64,000 nt of DNA from Mercenaria mercenaria (Eukaryota; Mollusca; Bivalvia; Venerida; Veneridae), in assembly GCF_021730395.1 (NCBI RefSeq), contig NC_069375.1:65809501-65873500 (forward strand), read 5' to 3'. A program made the position numbers and the translations under genes. Below the pieces are notes generated by a model. It was given only the letters and a program-made list of their open reading frames with translations, did no database searches and was not told the origin of the DNA. Below are positions 47,256 to 60,100 of the stretch, piece by piece. Each line of letters starts with the position of its first letter. Position 1 is the stretch's first letter.

Positions 47256-48570
47256 TCATTTGTTTCCTCTGAGTATGTCCCTAATCTGGTCGTATGACTA
47301 ATGGGTTGTGGTAGCGGGTAAGCGTTGATACACTGGTAGCCTTTTAACCCCAGTTTATCTTGGTATGAATTTTATACACTTGGTCCGGTAATTATTAGTG
47401 AGTATGATAATTGATACTTGAAAATAAGATTTATCGAAACTCTATATTGATTGTAGTTGTTTAAGGATGACTGTGACTAAATGCAGACTAGGAGCGCCGG
47501 TATAAATTACAGACTCCGGTATATACCGGATTCAAGCAATTTGAACTAAAAATACTTCAAATGTATATATTTTGTAACCATTATGATACTAACTCTAACC
47601 TTTAGTCAGTATATCATACAAAGTATACACTAAATGCGTTCGAACATGCAATAATATGCGTAATTTTGCATTGCGCTCGGCAATTGATATAATCAATTCC
47701 GGGCATGTGCAGAAGACCGCTCCAACTCTGCAATGAGCTACATCGCATAAAATTAATACGTTTGTGTGTATAAACCGTACTATGTGTTTGGTTTCAAAAT
47801 TCGAATACTCCTAGTTAAGTGAAATTTAAACGTCCACTAAAAGCTTAAGGTTTTTCTGACAAAGGACTGTTGCACGTGATAAATAATTGCGGACGCAGCT
47901 CTATAAAGTTTGTATATTCAGTCAAATTACATTCATATGATAAGAAATGTCTCTATTTTGATTAAGTAGCTAAATGTAAACCACGTTTTTTTTAAAGATA
48001 CGCATTGGATACCACAAATAAAATAAAGAAATTTTACTTTTAAATGGTGTCAAAACGGAAAAATGGAAAACACTCGATAAAAATTCTGTTTGACAAAAAT
48101 TGTTAACCTAGTGAAGAGAGTTTGAAATTAAAAAATAAAAAGTATTATCCTTGTATGTAGTACCGTTTGAATATTCTAATAATGAATAGAAATCAAGGGA
48201 AGAACTTGCTACGGAAAAGGTGGATATGTAGTATGATAATTTGAAGACTTTAGTGATTTTTCTTTCCGGCATTTACATGTAAAGAGCTCCGATGCCATAA
48301 CACGAGCTTAAGCTGTTTAACATTAAAACTATGCTAAATATCTATTTAAAGTACCCTGATATCTTATACACAATCTACGAGTCACAGACCATTAATTTCA
48401 CGAGTTCATATTAAATGAAAACAGTCATTGTGTGTTTTTTTAACTATAATTATACAGTATATTACAATTTTAAGGAAGCATGGGCGCATGACTGAAAGTG
48501 GATATGTTCTGTATTTCAGTAAATAAATATATGAGAGAAACGACGATTTAAGAAATATATATATCAACAG
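47256..48570. other. C1q-to-sulfotransferase spacer, block B
   Basis: Resumes the C1q 3' flank (CCCTAATCTGGTCGTATGAC, matching 13867) and runs parallel to 13860-15761. There is no exon. This alignment shows how much DNA was inserted after C1q copy B. Confidence 0.55.
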
Positions 48571-48660
48571 ATGAAAAGTCTGAAATATGTTTATACAGAA
48601 TATTTGTGCTATGTCTCACAAAAGTGTTCTATATGTTGTTTGACTGTATTTTTAGAGGCA
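48571..48660 (+). pseudogene. Sulfotransferase pseudogene 2, exon 1 remnant
   Basis: ATGAAAAGTCTGAAATATGT followed by the exon 1 sequence with one base missing, which shifts the frame. The donor GGTAAG has become GTGAGA at a shifted place. It cannot encode the anchor. Confidence 0.8.
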
Positions 48661-50189
48661 GTGAGATACAAGTTCTTATTTCGTTAGTGTGAACTTGTAG
48701 TATGATCTATAGAGAGTTAAAGATCTCATACTGGGTCTTGCACAGGTACTGTGTTCTAATGTCATTTAGCAGACTATTGTTTTGACATTTGTAGCCGTGC
48801 AAGTGCAAACAGTTCTTGTATTAACTATTAAGTATAATGTGTAATTTTACATGTACCGGTCCAAGGTTATTACAATGCTTTGCACGTAAACTTTCATGAA
48901 TGCATCTAGACATCTGAACCTTCTTTTTTATATTTTGGTATTTTGCTACTTCAAGCGTATTAAATTTGTTGCAGTGAAAATGTTTAAAAAAAGATAAAGC
49001 GCAACTTTTGAAAAGAGGACTTTATTATTGTATACACCTTGTTTTTCCTAAGAGTTTATTCAAGAATGAAATTGTATTCTTGACCAGAAAATAATCAACT
49101 TTCAGTTGAAGGATATCTACTCCAACTGTTTTGTAAAAACGAAGTTATACCATCAACATCAAATCGAATTCTGCTCGAGCGAACCATTTGAAATATGAAT
49201 TTTCTTTCGGCATCTCTCCGTATATTGTAAAAAAATTGAAATGAAATTAAGACATCGTTGCCTGTTTCGCAATATTGTTTTGGTTACTGTCATAAACTTC
49301 AGTAGAATTTAAGTTATGTGGTGTCGGACACTGAACTTAACCAGTTTTTCTGTGCAAAACTGTTCTCCTCAAGTTACTGCCAACTCATTCTTATGAATAA
49401 GACGTGGAAGACGAATTGTTTCAAATACAGTTTTATCAAAATGTCACGGATAACATCGCAAATTTGAGTCGTCATACTGAGCTAAGCAGGCGTCCTTTAT
49501 TATATCATAGTCCTGATTGATCTCTACAGAGTACATACGAGGGGCTCGTACATCCTTTAATGGCGCAAATTGAAAAGATAATAAGGTTGTAAAGCTATAT
49601 GACTTTTTACCAATTTTGTAAAAAGATAACCTCCGATTCTTTCAGTTTTCTGAGTTAAAGGACAATGAATGCATGAAAACAAGTTAAAAATTATTCTGTA
49701 AGACAACCATCCTCAAGCCGTTCATAAAAATTGGACCATTAGTGAAAAAGATATGGCAGTCTGACATTAAAGATAATGGCTAATCATGGAGGCACCCATT
49801 TTAGTGTGTTTATGACGTCATTTACACAATAAAAAAAACCAACAACCTTTTAATTAGATTAATTTCTTATGTTTCTTGAATGTGGTAATTACTTTCATTA
49901 TAACTGGGAATGTAGAGAAATTTTTTTACAGAAATAAATAAACGCAGTTCAAATATGTATCTAGAAATTTCATATATCCGCCATTTTGTTTTTTGTTGTC
50001 ATGAAAACCATCTGGCCGCCATTTTGATCAAATATTTAAATACTCATAGTTTTCTCATTTTTATGTCGATTTTGAAAATTCTTTCACTCCTTTGATTGCT
50101 TTAAGAAATCAGAGCAGATGGAGTTAACTTCAGAGCAACATAGCCTTTCCCTTTAAGGATATACTTATATCTATTGGATCTGTAGCGGG
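48661..50189. other. Intron of sulfotransferase pseudogene 2
   Basis: Matches intron sequence of copy B at 29436-30700 and beyond, without the large elements present there. Nothing else is seen. Confidence 0.55.
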
Positions 50190-50595
50190 AATCTGGAATT
50201 GAAAGCCAAATGTTAACATATTATATGCACTGGCGGGCTTGGTTTTCAAAACATAACTGCAAAATTGATAGAAAAACATACAATGCAATTAATCAGCGTC
50301 TATGGGATGGTTTAAAACTTCTTGGTAGCATTGACGATAATTTGGAATTCATAGATGAATTCTTCAGAGGCCCACTTGGTGAAAGGCTTAGAATCTGAAA
50401 TCCAGAAACCGTTCTGTACGAATTCTTAATAAGATCCCATATCTGAAATCAGGTAGTCGAGAAAAGCAGCGACGTAAACATTTATTCCAGACTTATAAAA
50501 ATGTTGACATATCAGTGATCAAGAGAATACAACAATTGTTTCACTTAGACCTCACGTTGTTTGGCTATGATCCTTTGTCACCGACATGGTCTTAA
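50190..50595 (+). pseudogene. Sulfotransferase pseudogene 2, 3' part of exon 2
   Basis: Starts in the GIESQ region (GGAATTGAAAGCCAAATGTT) and runs to the end of the exon. An AGA codon has become TGA near 50396, a few bases are lost near 50425, and the last codons are changed. Everything upstream, including both PAPS motifs, is missing. The frame 50210-50398 (YNAINQRLWDGLKLLGSIDD) is a surviving piece of it. Confidence 0.85.
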
Positions 50596-50837
50596 TTTAT
50601 GTAACGAGTAATTCCTTTACTTCGAATAAGTAAATCTTTTAACCGAGCGTACCAAAATAATGAAAAAAGTATTCATTGAATACCAAACTATTTTCAGTTA
50701 GACCTTTAATTATTTGACTATACTCATAATTTCCACTGAAATACAAGTAGTTTTACATATAACTCCAATGATAATATTTACCTATGATTCGAGTCTTAAA
50801 TTGTTCCAAATAAAAATTTAGATTTCAAACCTGTCAA
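50596..50837. other. Sulfotransferase 3' flank, pseudogene 2
   Basis: Matches 7370-7610 and 33470-33720, then jumps. Confidence 0.5.
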
Positions 50838-51115
50838 ACGTCTTTCAAAGCATCTCATTTTCGCAGCTGAATGTAAAATGAATATTATTATGATTTATTA
50901 AGCTTGTACTGCAGTCTATCTGAAGAACACTGAGGGCGTCCAGAACAGTAGTTTGAAGAAGATGTACATTTAGTCCCAGCAAAGCCTGACATTCACAGTA
51001 TTCTGCAGAACCGGGAAAACCCGACGGTCACAGATTCACATACAAACACAGTCTTGAATGTACTGATATATACCTCATCTGGTATATCGTATTTCACCGA
51101 AGAAGGATCGATCCC
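50838..51115. other. Remnant of a C1q 5' flank without its gene
   Basis: CATCTCATTTTCGCAGC (matching 34528), then AAGCTTGTACTGCAG, CATTCACAGTATTCTGCAGA and ATACCTCATCTGGTATATCG match the flanks at 12190-12370 and 35480-36320. It then breaks off at GATCGATCCCGATGA and is replaced by sulfotransferase sequence. Confidence 0.65.
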
Positions 51116-51228
51116 GATGAATTATTCAGAGGCCCAGTTGGTGAAAGACTTAGAATTAGAAATCCAGAATCTGTTTTATACGAATTCAAACTCAATAATA
51201 TCCCATATCTGAATTCAGATAGTCGCGA
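51116..51228 (+). pseudogene. Sulfotransferase fragment (fifth copy)
   Basis: 113 bp of exon 2 (GATGAATTATTCAGAGGCCC through CAGATAGTCGCGA), equal to the residues DELFRGPVGERLRIRNP and on to SDSR. It is cut at both sides and followed by its own diverged 3' flank, which is split by a MITE. Confidence 0.8.
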
Positions 51229-51300
51229 TATAGTAGGAACTTATCTAACTTATGAAATTGAAATACGTAAACTTTTACTTCACACTCGAAACTGTCTTTC

Positions 51301-51513
51301 TTAACCCTTACCCTGCTAAATTTCTATAATGAACTTCTCCATCTTTCAATTTGGACAGTGTCATTAACTGTTTAAAGGGGTGTTTACCAAAAATATACTG
51401 ACTGAATAGCGAACAGTGCAGACCATGATCAGACTGCACGGATGTGCAGGCTGATCTTGGTCTGCACTGGTCGCAAAGGTAGAATCACTTGCCACCAGCA
51501 GGCTAAGGGTTAA
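51301..51513. mobile_element. TTAA MITE (piggyBac-like), copy 2
   Basis: TTAACCCTTACCCTGC and GCAGGCTAAGGGTTAA are inverted ends, 213 bp in all, the same family as 37201-37413. It interrupts the 3' flank of the fifth sulfotransferase copy. The minus-strand frame over it is incidental. Confidence 0.8.
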
Positions 51514-51819
51514 ATACGTACTTTTTTTACTACGAAGACGTATGTCTTTTACTTCAAACACGAAAATGTTTGACTTAAGCGTACCAACATAATGAAAAAG
51601 TGATTCATTGATTATTTAGAATTTTGATATTTTTACTATACAATTGACAGGACCCAGACAGGTATTTACATTTTCAAGTGAAAAACTAATAGTGTAAATG
51701 TACATTAAAACACATGACTCCAAAATTTATATTTACCCGAGATACGAGTCTTAGATTGTTCCAAATATGAAATTTAGAAATATTTCAAAATTGGGATCTT
51801 TAAATATGAAATATGATGC

Positions 51820-51955
51820 AAGTGATTTTGCCTTTGCGACCAGTGCAGATCAAGATCAGACTGCACATCATGGTCTGCACTGTTTGCTATTCAGTCAGTA
51901 AATTTTCAGTGAACACCCCTTTGAATAAACAATGGTACTGTTCAATCACATGATC
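51820..51955. mobile_element. TTAA MITE, partial copy
   Basis: Inner part of the same family (GCGACCAGTGCAGATCAAGA, TGGTCTGCACTGTTTGCTAT, CAGTGAACACCCCTTTGAAT) without clean ends. Confidence 0.6.
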
Positions 51956-53330
51956 AAAATAATCTCTAAACCAAAGTGTTATTTTGAAGAAGATGAATAA
52001 ATTTCCTACATTGATGAAATATGAAATTCAAACATTGCCTAACACACAGGTAACGAAAGTTGTTAAATAATTATGTAGTTTACAGCGATGATGATTTCTG
52101 GTAATTATGAACATTACGAAAATAAGAAGTCGCATTTCCTTAAAGTGTTAAAATTAATCAGAAGGTGATCGTGATTGAAATCTTTGTAGTTTTACAATAT
52201 ATCTATGTTGCCATAAGATATATTTTAGAGCAACACCATCACCTGCTGTTTATGACTTTTTGTGTTTTAATGAAAGACAATACAATCCAATAGAAATAGA
52301 AATTTGTATGTAAACAATGCATAAAATCTTCTGCGAGACAGTCAGTCTGAATGTTGTAAGGAGATCAGTGATAAACTAAACAACACAAGGAATATATAAT
52401 GTTTTATTTTGATACATGATACCAGCGAAGCATAAAGCGTGGCAAACAAAGCAGTGAGCTGTGCACATGATACTGTTGCTATAGTAAATAAATGTGTTGC
52501 TATGGTAGCTCCCGGGAGTAGGCGTGAATGATCTATGACATGTGACAAAGATAAACAAAGTGCGCACGCATCTTCTGCAACCAATTTCCTTCCATTGGCA
52601 TTTATTTCGTAAGAACATTAAAATTAATTCTAGTAATACAGTTTTCGAATATTCCAAGTTAAGAAAATTCAATAATATTAAATATATGAGAATTATAAAT
52701 GAGAGGAGTAGTCAGGGAATAGCAAGTGCAGCGTTTCCAAATGATGACGGGAATATGCTTTTTAAGTCATAGAAAAGATATGTCCGCTTTGTTTGTGCTA
52801 CAAATAATCATCTTTGTACTTGAGCATTTGTTTTTCGCAGTACCGTAAGTGTACCAGTTTCGCCGCAAAATGTAAATAGAAAATGTAACTACGTCCCTGG
52901 TATAAATGCGATGACCACACCCCTAACGACTGGATTGTCCACTTCGCCATTGTAGTATCAATAAAAACCGAATTGCAAACATCCCGGCCTCATCACTTTT
53001 TATAAAAATAAATGCCAGTTTATACTAGAAATGGTTGCATATTGAAGATTGGCGGCGGCGCTCAAGATGAGTTGATCACAGTGTAGCTAGGATACGGAGG
53101 CAGATTGTTTTTGTTTTTGGACGCATCACAATGTACAAATAACGTTTACATTTTCAAATGGAGGAGTATATAGTTTAAACACATTAATCAACAAGAACAA
53201 AATTACAACCTTTCGTGGTTACAGACACGACACTATCTTGAACAAGACACAGTTATACTATTCAACAGTAATATTATCACTTTCGAAATTTTAGGTTTAA
53301 ATTTTGGAGAAATAACAGTTCTAATTTTGC
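51956..53330. other. Duplicated spacer, third copy
   Basis: From about 52330 it aligns with 8405-9160 and 34050-34960 (GGCAAACAAAGCAGTGAG; GGTAGCTCCCGGGAGTAGGC). The array ends near 53330. No gene is called. Confidence 0.55.
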
Positions 53331-53973
53331 AAAGTAATAATTGGCAAAAAATAAAGATTTTGTACTTAGCTTCTCATTAGCTATGTAAAATGTATACTTT
53401 AATATTGGTTACAGGACATCAACATAACACTGTGTGATGTACTCCCGAGAGAGTCACGAGAAAACAATGTGCGATAATTTGTCAAATTCACAAGACAAAT
53501 ATATTTACAAAATAACAGGAAAAAGAAAAAATGTTATCATATGGACGGATTAAAACAGCTAATGATATCTCAGCAGATACGTCAAGTTTATTTTAATTGA
53601 TCGAAGTTTATGTTAAAAGTTCTTTAAAAAAGTTTGATAAAAAGGCTCATCCCTTTATATTCAAAGAATGTCATTTTTGTTTTCAAATGATACAAGCAAT
53701 TTAAATACTGTATGTTTTAATATTAAAAACTGGTAGCTCACTCCTTTAAGTAATTTTATCGGAATTTTGTGATTTCCCAATATACGCAAGAATAAAACTC
53801 ATGTTCACGCTTTCATAATTATTGTTATATGGTCATATATTTTGTACTTTTAATACTTAAAACTGAAATACGTCCATGGATATCATTAGCTGAATACAAT
53901 AAACACCAAATTTAATCATCTTTAAAGTTTAAATGAGCAAACACAAGCACGAGTTCATCAAGCTACACGAGAT
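53331..53973. other. Boundary between the array and the collagen gene
   Basis: Presumed collagen 3' UTR and flank (minus strand). TTTATT strings that read AATAAA on the minus strand occur, but no polyadenylation site can be chosen from sequence alone. Confidence 0.4.
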
Positions 53974-54111
53974 TTAAAGAAAGCACACTGCTCCTGCACG
54001 GAAACCGAACTTCTGGTTGGACTTGCTATAGTCCTTAGGCATAAAGTCAATCACTGGTAGTCGAGATGACTTTGTCTTCAACTGGAACACTGTTTGACCG
54101 TTAGTCTTGTC
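53974..54111 (-). CDS. Collagen C-propeptide, last exon
   Basis: Encodes [20 protein letters not shown], then [25 protein letters not shown] and stop. The RLPVxD...KFGF...VCFL ending is the conserved end of the fibrillar C-propeptide (COLFI) domain. Confidence 0.92.
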   Translation of the reverse strand, partial: DKTNGQTVFQLKTKSSRLPVIDFMPKDYSKSNQKFGFRAGAVCFL

Positions 54112-57100
54112 CTGAAAAATACAGAGATAGCATGATGTATACAGGCAACGTAACATCCAAAACCATCATAAAGTTAAGATACGCGGCCCAACCACATCCG
54201 CCACCTACCATGAGATCGGAATATATATATATATATATTTTATCATTTATTTGGTTAAGTTACACAGGAACTATTACAAGTCGTATGGCGATTTTTTTCA
54301 GCTTTTGATGTTTGAGGCAGCTTTGAATTCTTTCAGGCACGGTCAAACACCCGAGGAGAACCACCAACCTTTCGTACGCCAACTGGATGTTCCTTATTAT
54401 ATAGAATTCTTCATCCTGAGCGAAGTTTTGAACCGAACAAAATCCGTAAAAAGATTCTTTGGAAGCAGAGAATGCAACAAAGTGAAACAACAGCAGACCT
54501 AGTTTGATTGAGTCTGTTCATGAGAGGTAATTGAAAGTGAAGCACCTCTCACGCTCCCTAGCACCGGCTTATCGAAGTCAAGAAAGAGGATATAGTAAAC
54601 TTCCAAAGTTACAATTATAGAAATTGAATCTTTTATATTACATGAAAACTACGTAACTACGCCCACAGTTTAGTAACTTCCATACGACTACAGCTGAAAT
54701 ACGAAAACAACATTCTCCTACCAAAAAAAAAACAGAGAAGAAATGAAAGCACATGTATTAAGCTTACCTTGCAGCCATCTTGAAGAACAGTTACGCCATT
54801 AAGTTCAGCGGTTTCAAACAAGTGTTCATTAAGTCCTAGTAATGTCATGGCATTTTCAGTACTTTGCAGATCCTGGTCAAACCAGGCAGCTGCACCTTCA
54901 CAGTCAATCACAAACATCTGTGTCGCTACATCTGATTTCATTGCTAATGCATTGATTTGCTCGTTGTATGTTATCTGAAATAAAACGCCGCCTTGTCTAA
55001 GTATGATTTTTGATGCATAAGCTTTTCTCTGTGCCTTTAGAGGTTCCACTTCAATTTTCTTTCAAAAATAGTTTTCAAATGTTTTGTTTAATCGGCAAAT
55101 TCAACTTTGCGCGTATTGGTGACTTTTTCGATCAGTGCGTCCCAGCAAATGAGAAAGCTTAAAAATACTAATATAAATAATTGTACTTTTTTTGAAGTTT
55201 AAATATGTTATAATACCATGCATTTTTTCAGGATGGCCCATCCGCTTAACTCAGTAAGGGAGAAGACAGATCTATGGATCGCGGGGTGGTAGATTAGAGC
55301 CCGGGAGAAGCGTATGTTCTCCTAGTTGATTTAATGAAATACATTGTCTAAAAATGTTTCCTCCTCTGATCCATTTGGCAAAGAGACGCCGTTACATTAT
55401 TAAAGTACTGTTGAAAAATAACAACTAAATGTAGAGAAAACGTGAAGAAATCATTAGTTAGTTACTAACCTCAAATCCACCGTCCATTTCACTAAACCAC
55501 TCTCCATTTTGCCAGTGTCTCAGTTCAGCCTTTGAAAACAATTAAAAAAACGAATCTTTACTTAAAGTCAATGACATTTTAAAAAAAACATTCAGAAAAC
55601 CTACGTTCCATCAATGATAGACATGCACCCAACAATACAAAGTAAGCCATTCAAATAATGTATAGGAAATAAACAAATAAAGGACACAGATGGACAAGAG
55701 ATGCATTTGTGAATTTAAACCGGTTAACGGAGAGTGCAAACAAAAATCCCCACCGTGTCTCTAAGTAAAGGGGCAGTGTAAGTTAAACATTAGGTGGTCA
55801 TGTGTTCAAGACATAATGTAGGTACGAAAATTTATATTACTAATGAAAAGAAACCTTTTATATGGCGTATTTCAAAGAACGTTTTGTCATGGATTGAAGT
55901 TATTAGCTAAAACGGCATAAAAATTTCTTTTTCGATGGCAAGACAAAAATGAAATACAAGCCCATAAGACGGAGAAATTTGATAAAATTTCGAACTTTTG
56001 TCTTTAAAGACATTTGTATGACCTACATGTTTATTTTGTCAAAGATTAAAACATAACTGGAGATATGAATGCCTCTCCTGACGTATTGAATAATTTTTTA
56101 CACAGTACAAAATGCGATCCTCAGAACTGTTTATTGTTGCTCTTGCTATAGACATGAGGAAAACATATGAGCCGCGCCATGGGAAAACCAACATAGTGGG
56201 TTTGCGACCAGCATGGATCCAGACCAGCCTGCGCATCTGCGCAGTCTGGTCAGGATCCATGCTGTTCGCTTTCAAAGCCTATTGGAATTGGAGAAACTAT
56301 TAGCGAACAGCATGGATCCTTACCAGACTGCGCGGATGCGCAAGCTGGTCTGGATCCATGCTGGTCATAAACACACTATGTTGGTTTTCTCGTGGCACGA
56401 CTCATATAAAATTACTGTAGAATGATTGAAACAGACATGCCATCTGTGATGCCACACATATAACCAGAAACGGTTTAACAAAATTATATATTTTACCCTA
56501 TCAGTCTCTTCGTTCGGTTGTACACATGTTTGTCCACCACCAGTCATATTACACCATACTTCGATGGCATCACCGACACCACCTTGGTTAGGATCAATCC
56601 AGTACATACCTGCCAAAGTAACAGGAATGTATTTGATATGTAACTGAAATATTGCTATTGGGTTTTTAACTACATTTCTGTTGTACCTGCAACGTCTTCG
56701 TTTGTACGATGATATCAATGATGGCAGCGCAATGGAACAAGCTCACATATAAGCTTTAATTGTGCGACGGAGGTCTGAATTCTTGAAATGTTTCTATGAA
56801 AAACGATGTAATGAGATTTTTGTCGTTCCTGAATTTAAAGTTTTTGAAAAAAAACTGACAAAATTTGTTCATAGAGTCATTGTATATAGCAATGCATTTC
56901 TGATTTCAGAGTTCATTTCAACAAAGTTGCACATTTAACATTTCGCAAGCATCATATGAAAAATTAATGCAAATCCTCCCAAACAATGTCCGCGTAAAAC
57001 TAAAAAGTTTACAATACAATAACTAATGTGCAAGCTTTATTAAAAATTAAAGCAATTTTTAGAAAAAAATATTTCCACTTGAAACTGAAGTGTTTGCAGT

Positions 57101-60100
57101 ACTGTATATTAACTTAAATCTAGTAAGTCTAATCAATAATGGGACTGCAAATGCTTGGTTTACATACCATCTTGATAGCCCTCGTAAGACACTTTGATGT
57201 CTTTACAAGAGGAGGCCGGGCTTTCTCTTGAGCCTGGTGGATATTTTAGTTCATCAACAATGTTTGATACTTTTACAATGTGGTTCCACATCTTGTCCAC
57301 AAACATATGAACTCCTTCCGTTAATGTTACCTAAAATAAACAGATCATTTGATAAGCCGTTCTAATAACGAAACTAATATTCAGAAATTGCCTGAATATG
57401 AATGGTCTGAATTTGAAGATAGTGACTCCAAGAAGCAACGATGTTAAATGAAGCCATGCCCTATTTTCAACAAAATCGTAATACAAAGCTTTATGCTATC
57501 ATTTCTGACCTGAATCATGGAGTTTATCTAATGTCTTAATACAATTCCTAAAAAGCCGACGATGGTGTAGAGGAGGTTCAATTTCCAATTATCTTTCATG
57601 AGCAGATTCCATCAGAGTCTGCTAAGGGCTCTAGCTGTCAATGACCACTATCGCTTTTTGTGATTAAGCTATCTGGATGGCGATTATTTCATTATTTTGG
57701 CGATGTTCAAAATGGCGATTATTTTATTCAAAGGCATCATTAGATGTCAGCCACGTGCAGAAAATCAATACAAATACATCGGGATGTTTTTTTACTCTTG
57801 TTTTTATATTGCATTGCTGCAATTTATGCTTTAGATGTATCTACTTAAAGATTTACCACCTGTAGAAATAAACTTTGCATAGAAATGCACAGTTGGGTAT
57901 GATATGGAATTTGATTACGGTTACTTTTATAAAACTTATATTTAAAGAAACACTATTGTACCTGGTTTTCAGTGATAGCAATCATAGCCTCTTCAAAGTC
58001 AGCTTCTAGGTCTGGTAGGTTGACAATAGCAGGATGCTCCTGTACGCTTCTCCTCTTTCTAACCACCAACAAGTTGTCACTTCCTCCGCCAAGCAGATCA
58101 GAAGGATATGGCTGGGCGCCGCCAGGTTGACCGGCTGGACCAGGTGGACCCTATAAGTAGAAACGGTTTATACTGCAATTTGGGAGATATCCTCGATCAT
58201 CATATTATATGAGGTGATTTTCAACTGCCTAGAATTATTTGTTGTTTTTGTTTTGTGTTTTCGGAAATTTAAATTGTATAACTATATGATTTATTTCATG
58301 GCATTTTTTTTATTTTTGACTTAAATCGCCAAAGTAGCATCAATTGCACCAACCCTTGTATTCCGTTATTTTGAGTATTAAGTGATATTCTACTTTTAAA
58401 AAACTTACACAGGCTGGCTTATAAGAAACTTCAAATGCACTGCATGTACTTAGTTTTGTCAAAAATGCCCTTGTTCATATATTTATATACCCCACCATAT
58501 CAATACATCAGCGGATGTATTGTGTATCGGTACATGTACCATGTTTAAATATTGAGTTCTGCTTAACCTAAGTGTAGAGGGCGTGGACGGTAACATGCAT
58601 TGCCAGGGCATTCCGTGAACAGGCTCAATCAAACAGAGTCTCCAACATTTTCATGTTTATTGTGTTGGACGACCTGTGGGGTTTCATCGTTTTCACATTT
58701 GTATAAAAACATTTTAAATACAGCGTTTTAGCAAATGATTCATTTATGAATATAGTTGCATGCTTTTATTTCTTTTGAAATGAGTTATAAAATAAACTAC
58801 TCGTTCACTAAAAGACTAAATTAAGGGATGGGTGAACTCGAGTTTCTAACAGTGCAGGTATTGCCAATTTGGATTATATCAATCTTCCTCCTTTTTACGT
58901 CCAAGAAAAAAAAACTGATACAGTCAGGTTAATACACAAGTATCTGTCATATTTTGGGGCATTGGGTGTGGGTGTTTTGTACCCCGCCCTCCCCACACCC
59001 TTGCTCTCCCTCTCTACTCCATCGAATAAATCAAACACCCTCTTGTTCCCGCACTTTGCCTAACACAATTGTATTATGAAGTGTACGATTTTTATGCAAT
59101 GAATTTAACGTTATTTACCTGAGGACCTGGGATTCCTGGTGGCCCGTCTTGTCCCTAGAAATAAATGAATAATTAATAATGGCTTACTTTAGGGGCCTGT
59201 TATTAATTTCTGTACCATGTACCTAAAATTGATCGTAATGTGCTTTAACGTATGTACATATGTTTATATCATTCTATACTTGAAATGCAGTTTAAATGCT
59301 ACATCACAATTAATTGCTCATATAATCAAAATTTTAACATATGAGTCTGCCTAATTCTGTTTCTTAAGTTAGTTTCAACGATCATTTACAAACCAAATTT
59401 TACTACGAAGAGCCCCATATTTCGTAACCATATGTATTACTTTACACAGTTTCCATATGGTATTGAATATTTTATTACATTAGTACAGAAGTAATAGACG
59501 AAATTATAGGTGTAAATAATGAAAGCAAAATACTCACAGGTTCTCCTTTTGGTCCCATTGGACCTTCTATACCCTGCAAACAGAAATACCCGATTAATGA
59601 AAATCAAGTTATATAGATTTAGATTATATATCTAATCATAAAATAATTTGAAGACGTCATAATGAAAATAAAAGAAAGGGGAAATGAACGTCATGTCAAT
59701 GTACGGATAAGTTCACTGTTTACATATGAGCCGTGCCACGAGAAAACCAACATAGTGGGTTGGCGACCAGCATGGATCAGACCAGCCTGCGCATCCGCGC
59801 AGTCTGGTCAGGATCCATGCTGTTCGCTTTCAAAGCCTATTGGAATTAGAAAAACTGTTAGCGAACAGCATGGATCCTGACCAGACTTCGCGGATGCGCA
59901 GGCTGGTCTGAATTCATGCTGGTCGCAAAGCCACTATGTTGGTTTTCCCATGGGGCGGCTCATATATCACCATGTAATCCCTAAAACAGAAAGAACTATA
60001 TTCAAGAAACACATTTCGAATAACTAACAAGTCACTTTGTCTTATTTCTAACAAAAAAAAAACAAAAACATTTTTTATATTACAAATATTGGGTTAGAAA

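Noticed and set aside
56365-56718. 117-residue frame taken as a separate gene
   Set aside because: Only its middle (56497-56609) is real, as a collagen exon; the rest is intron and MITE.
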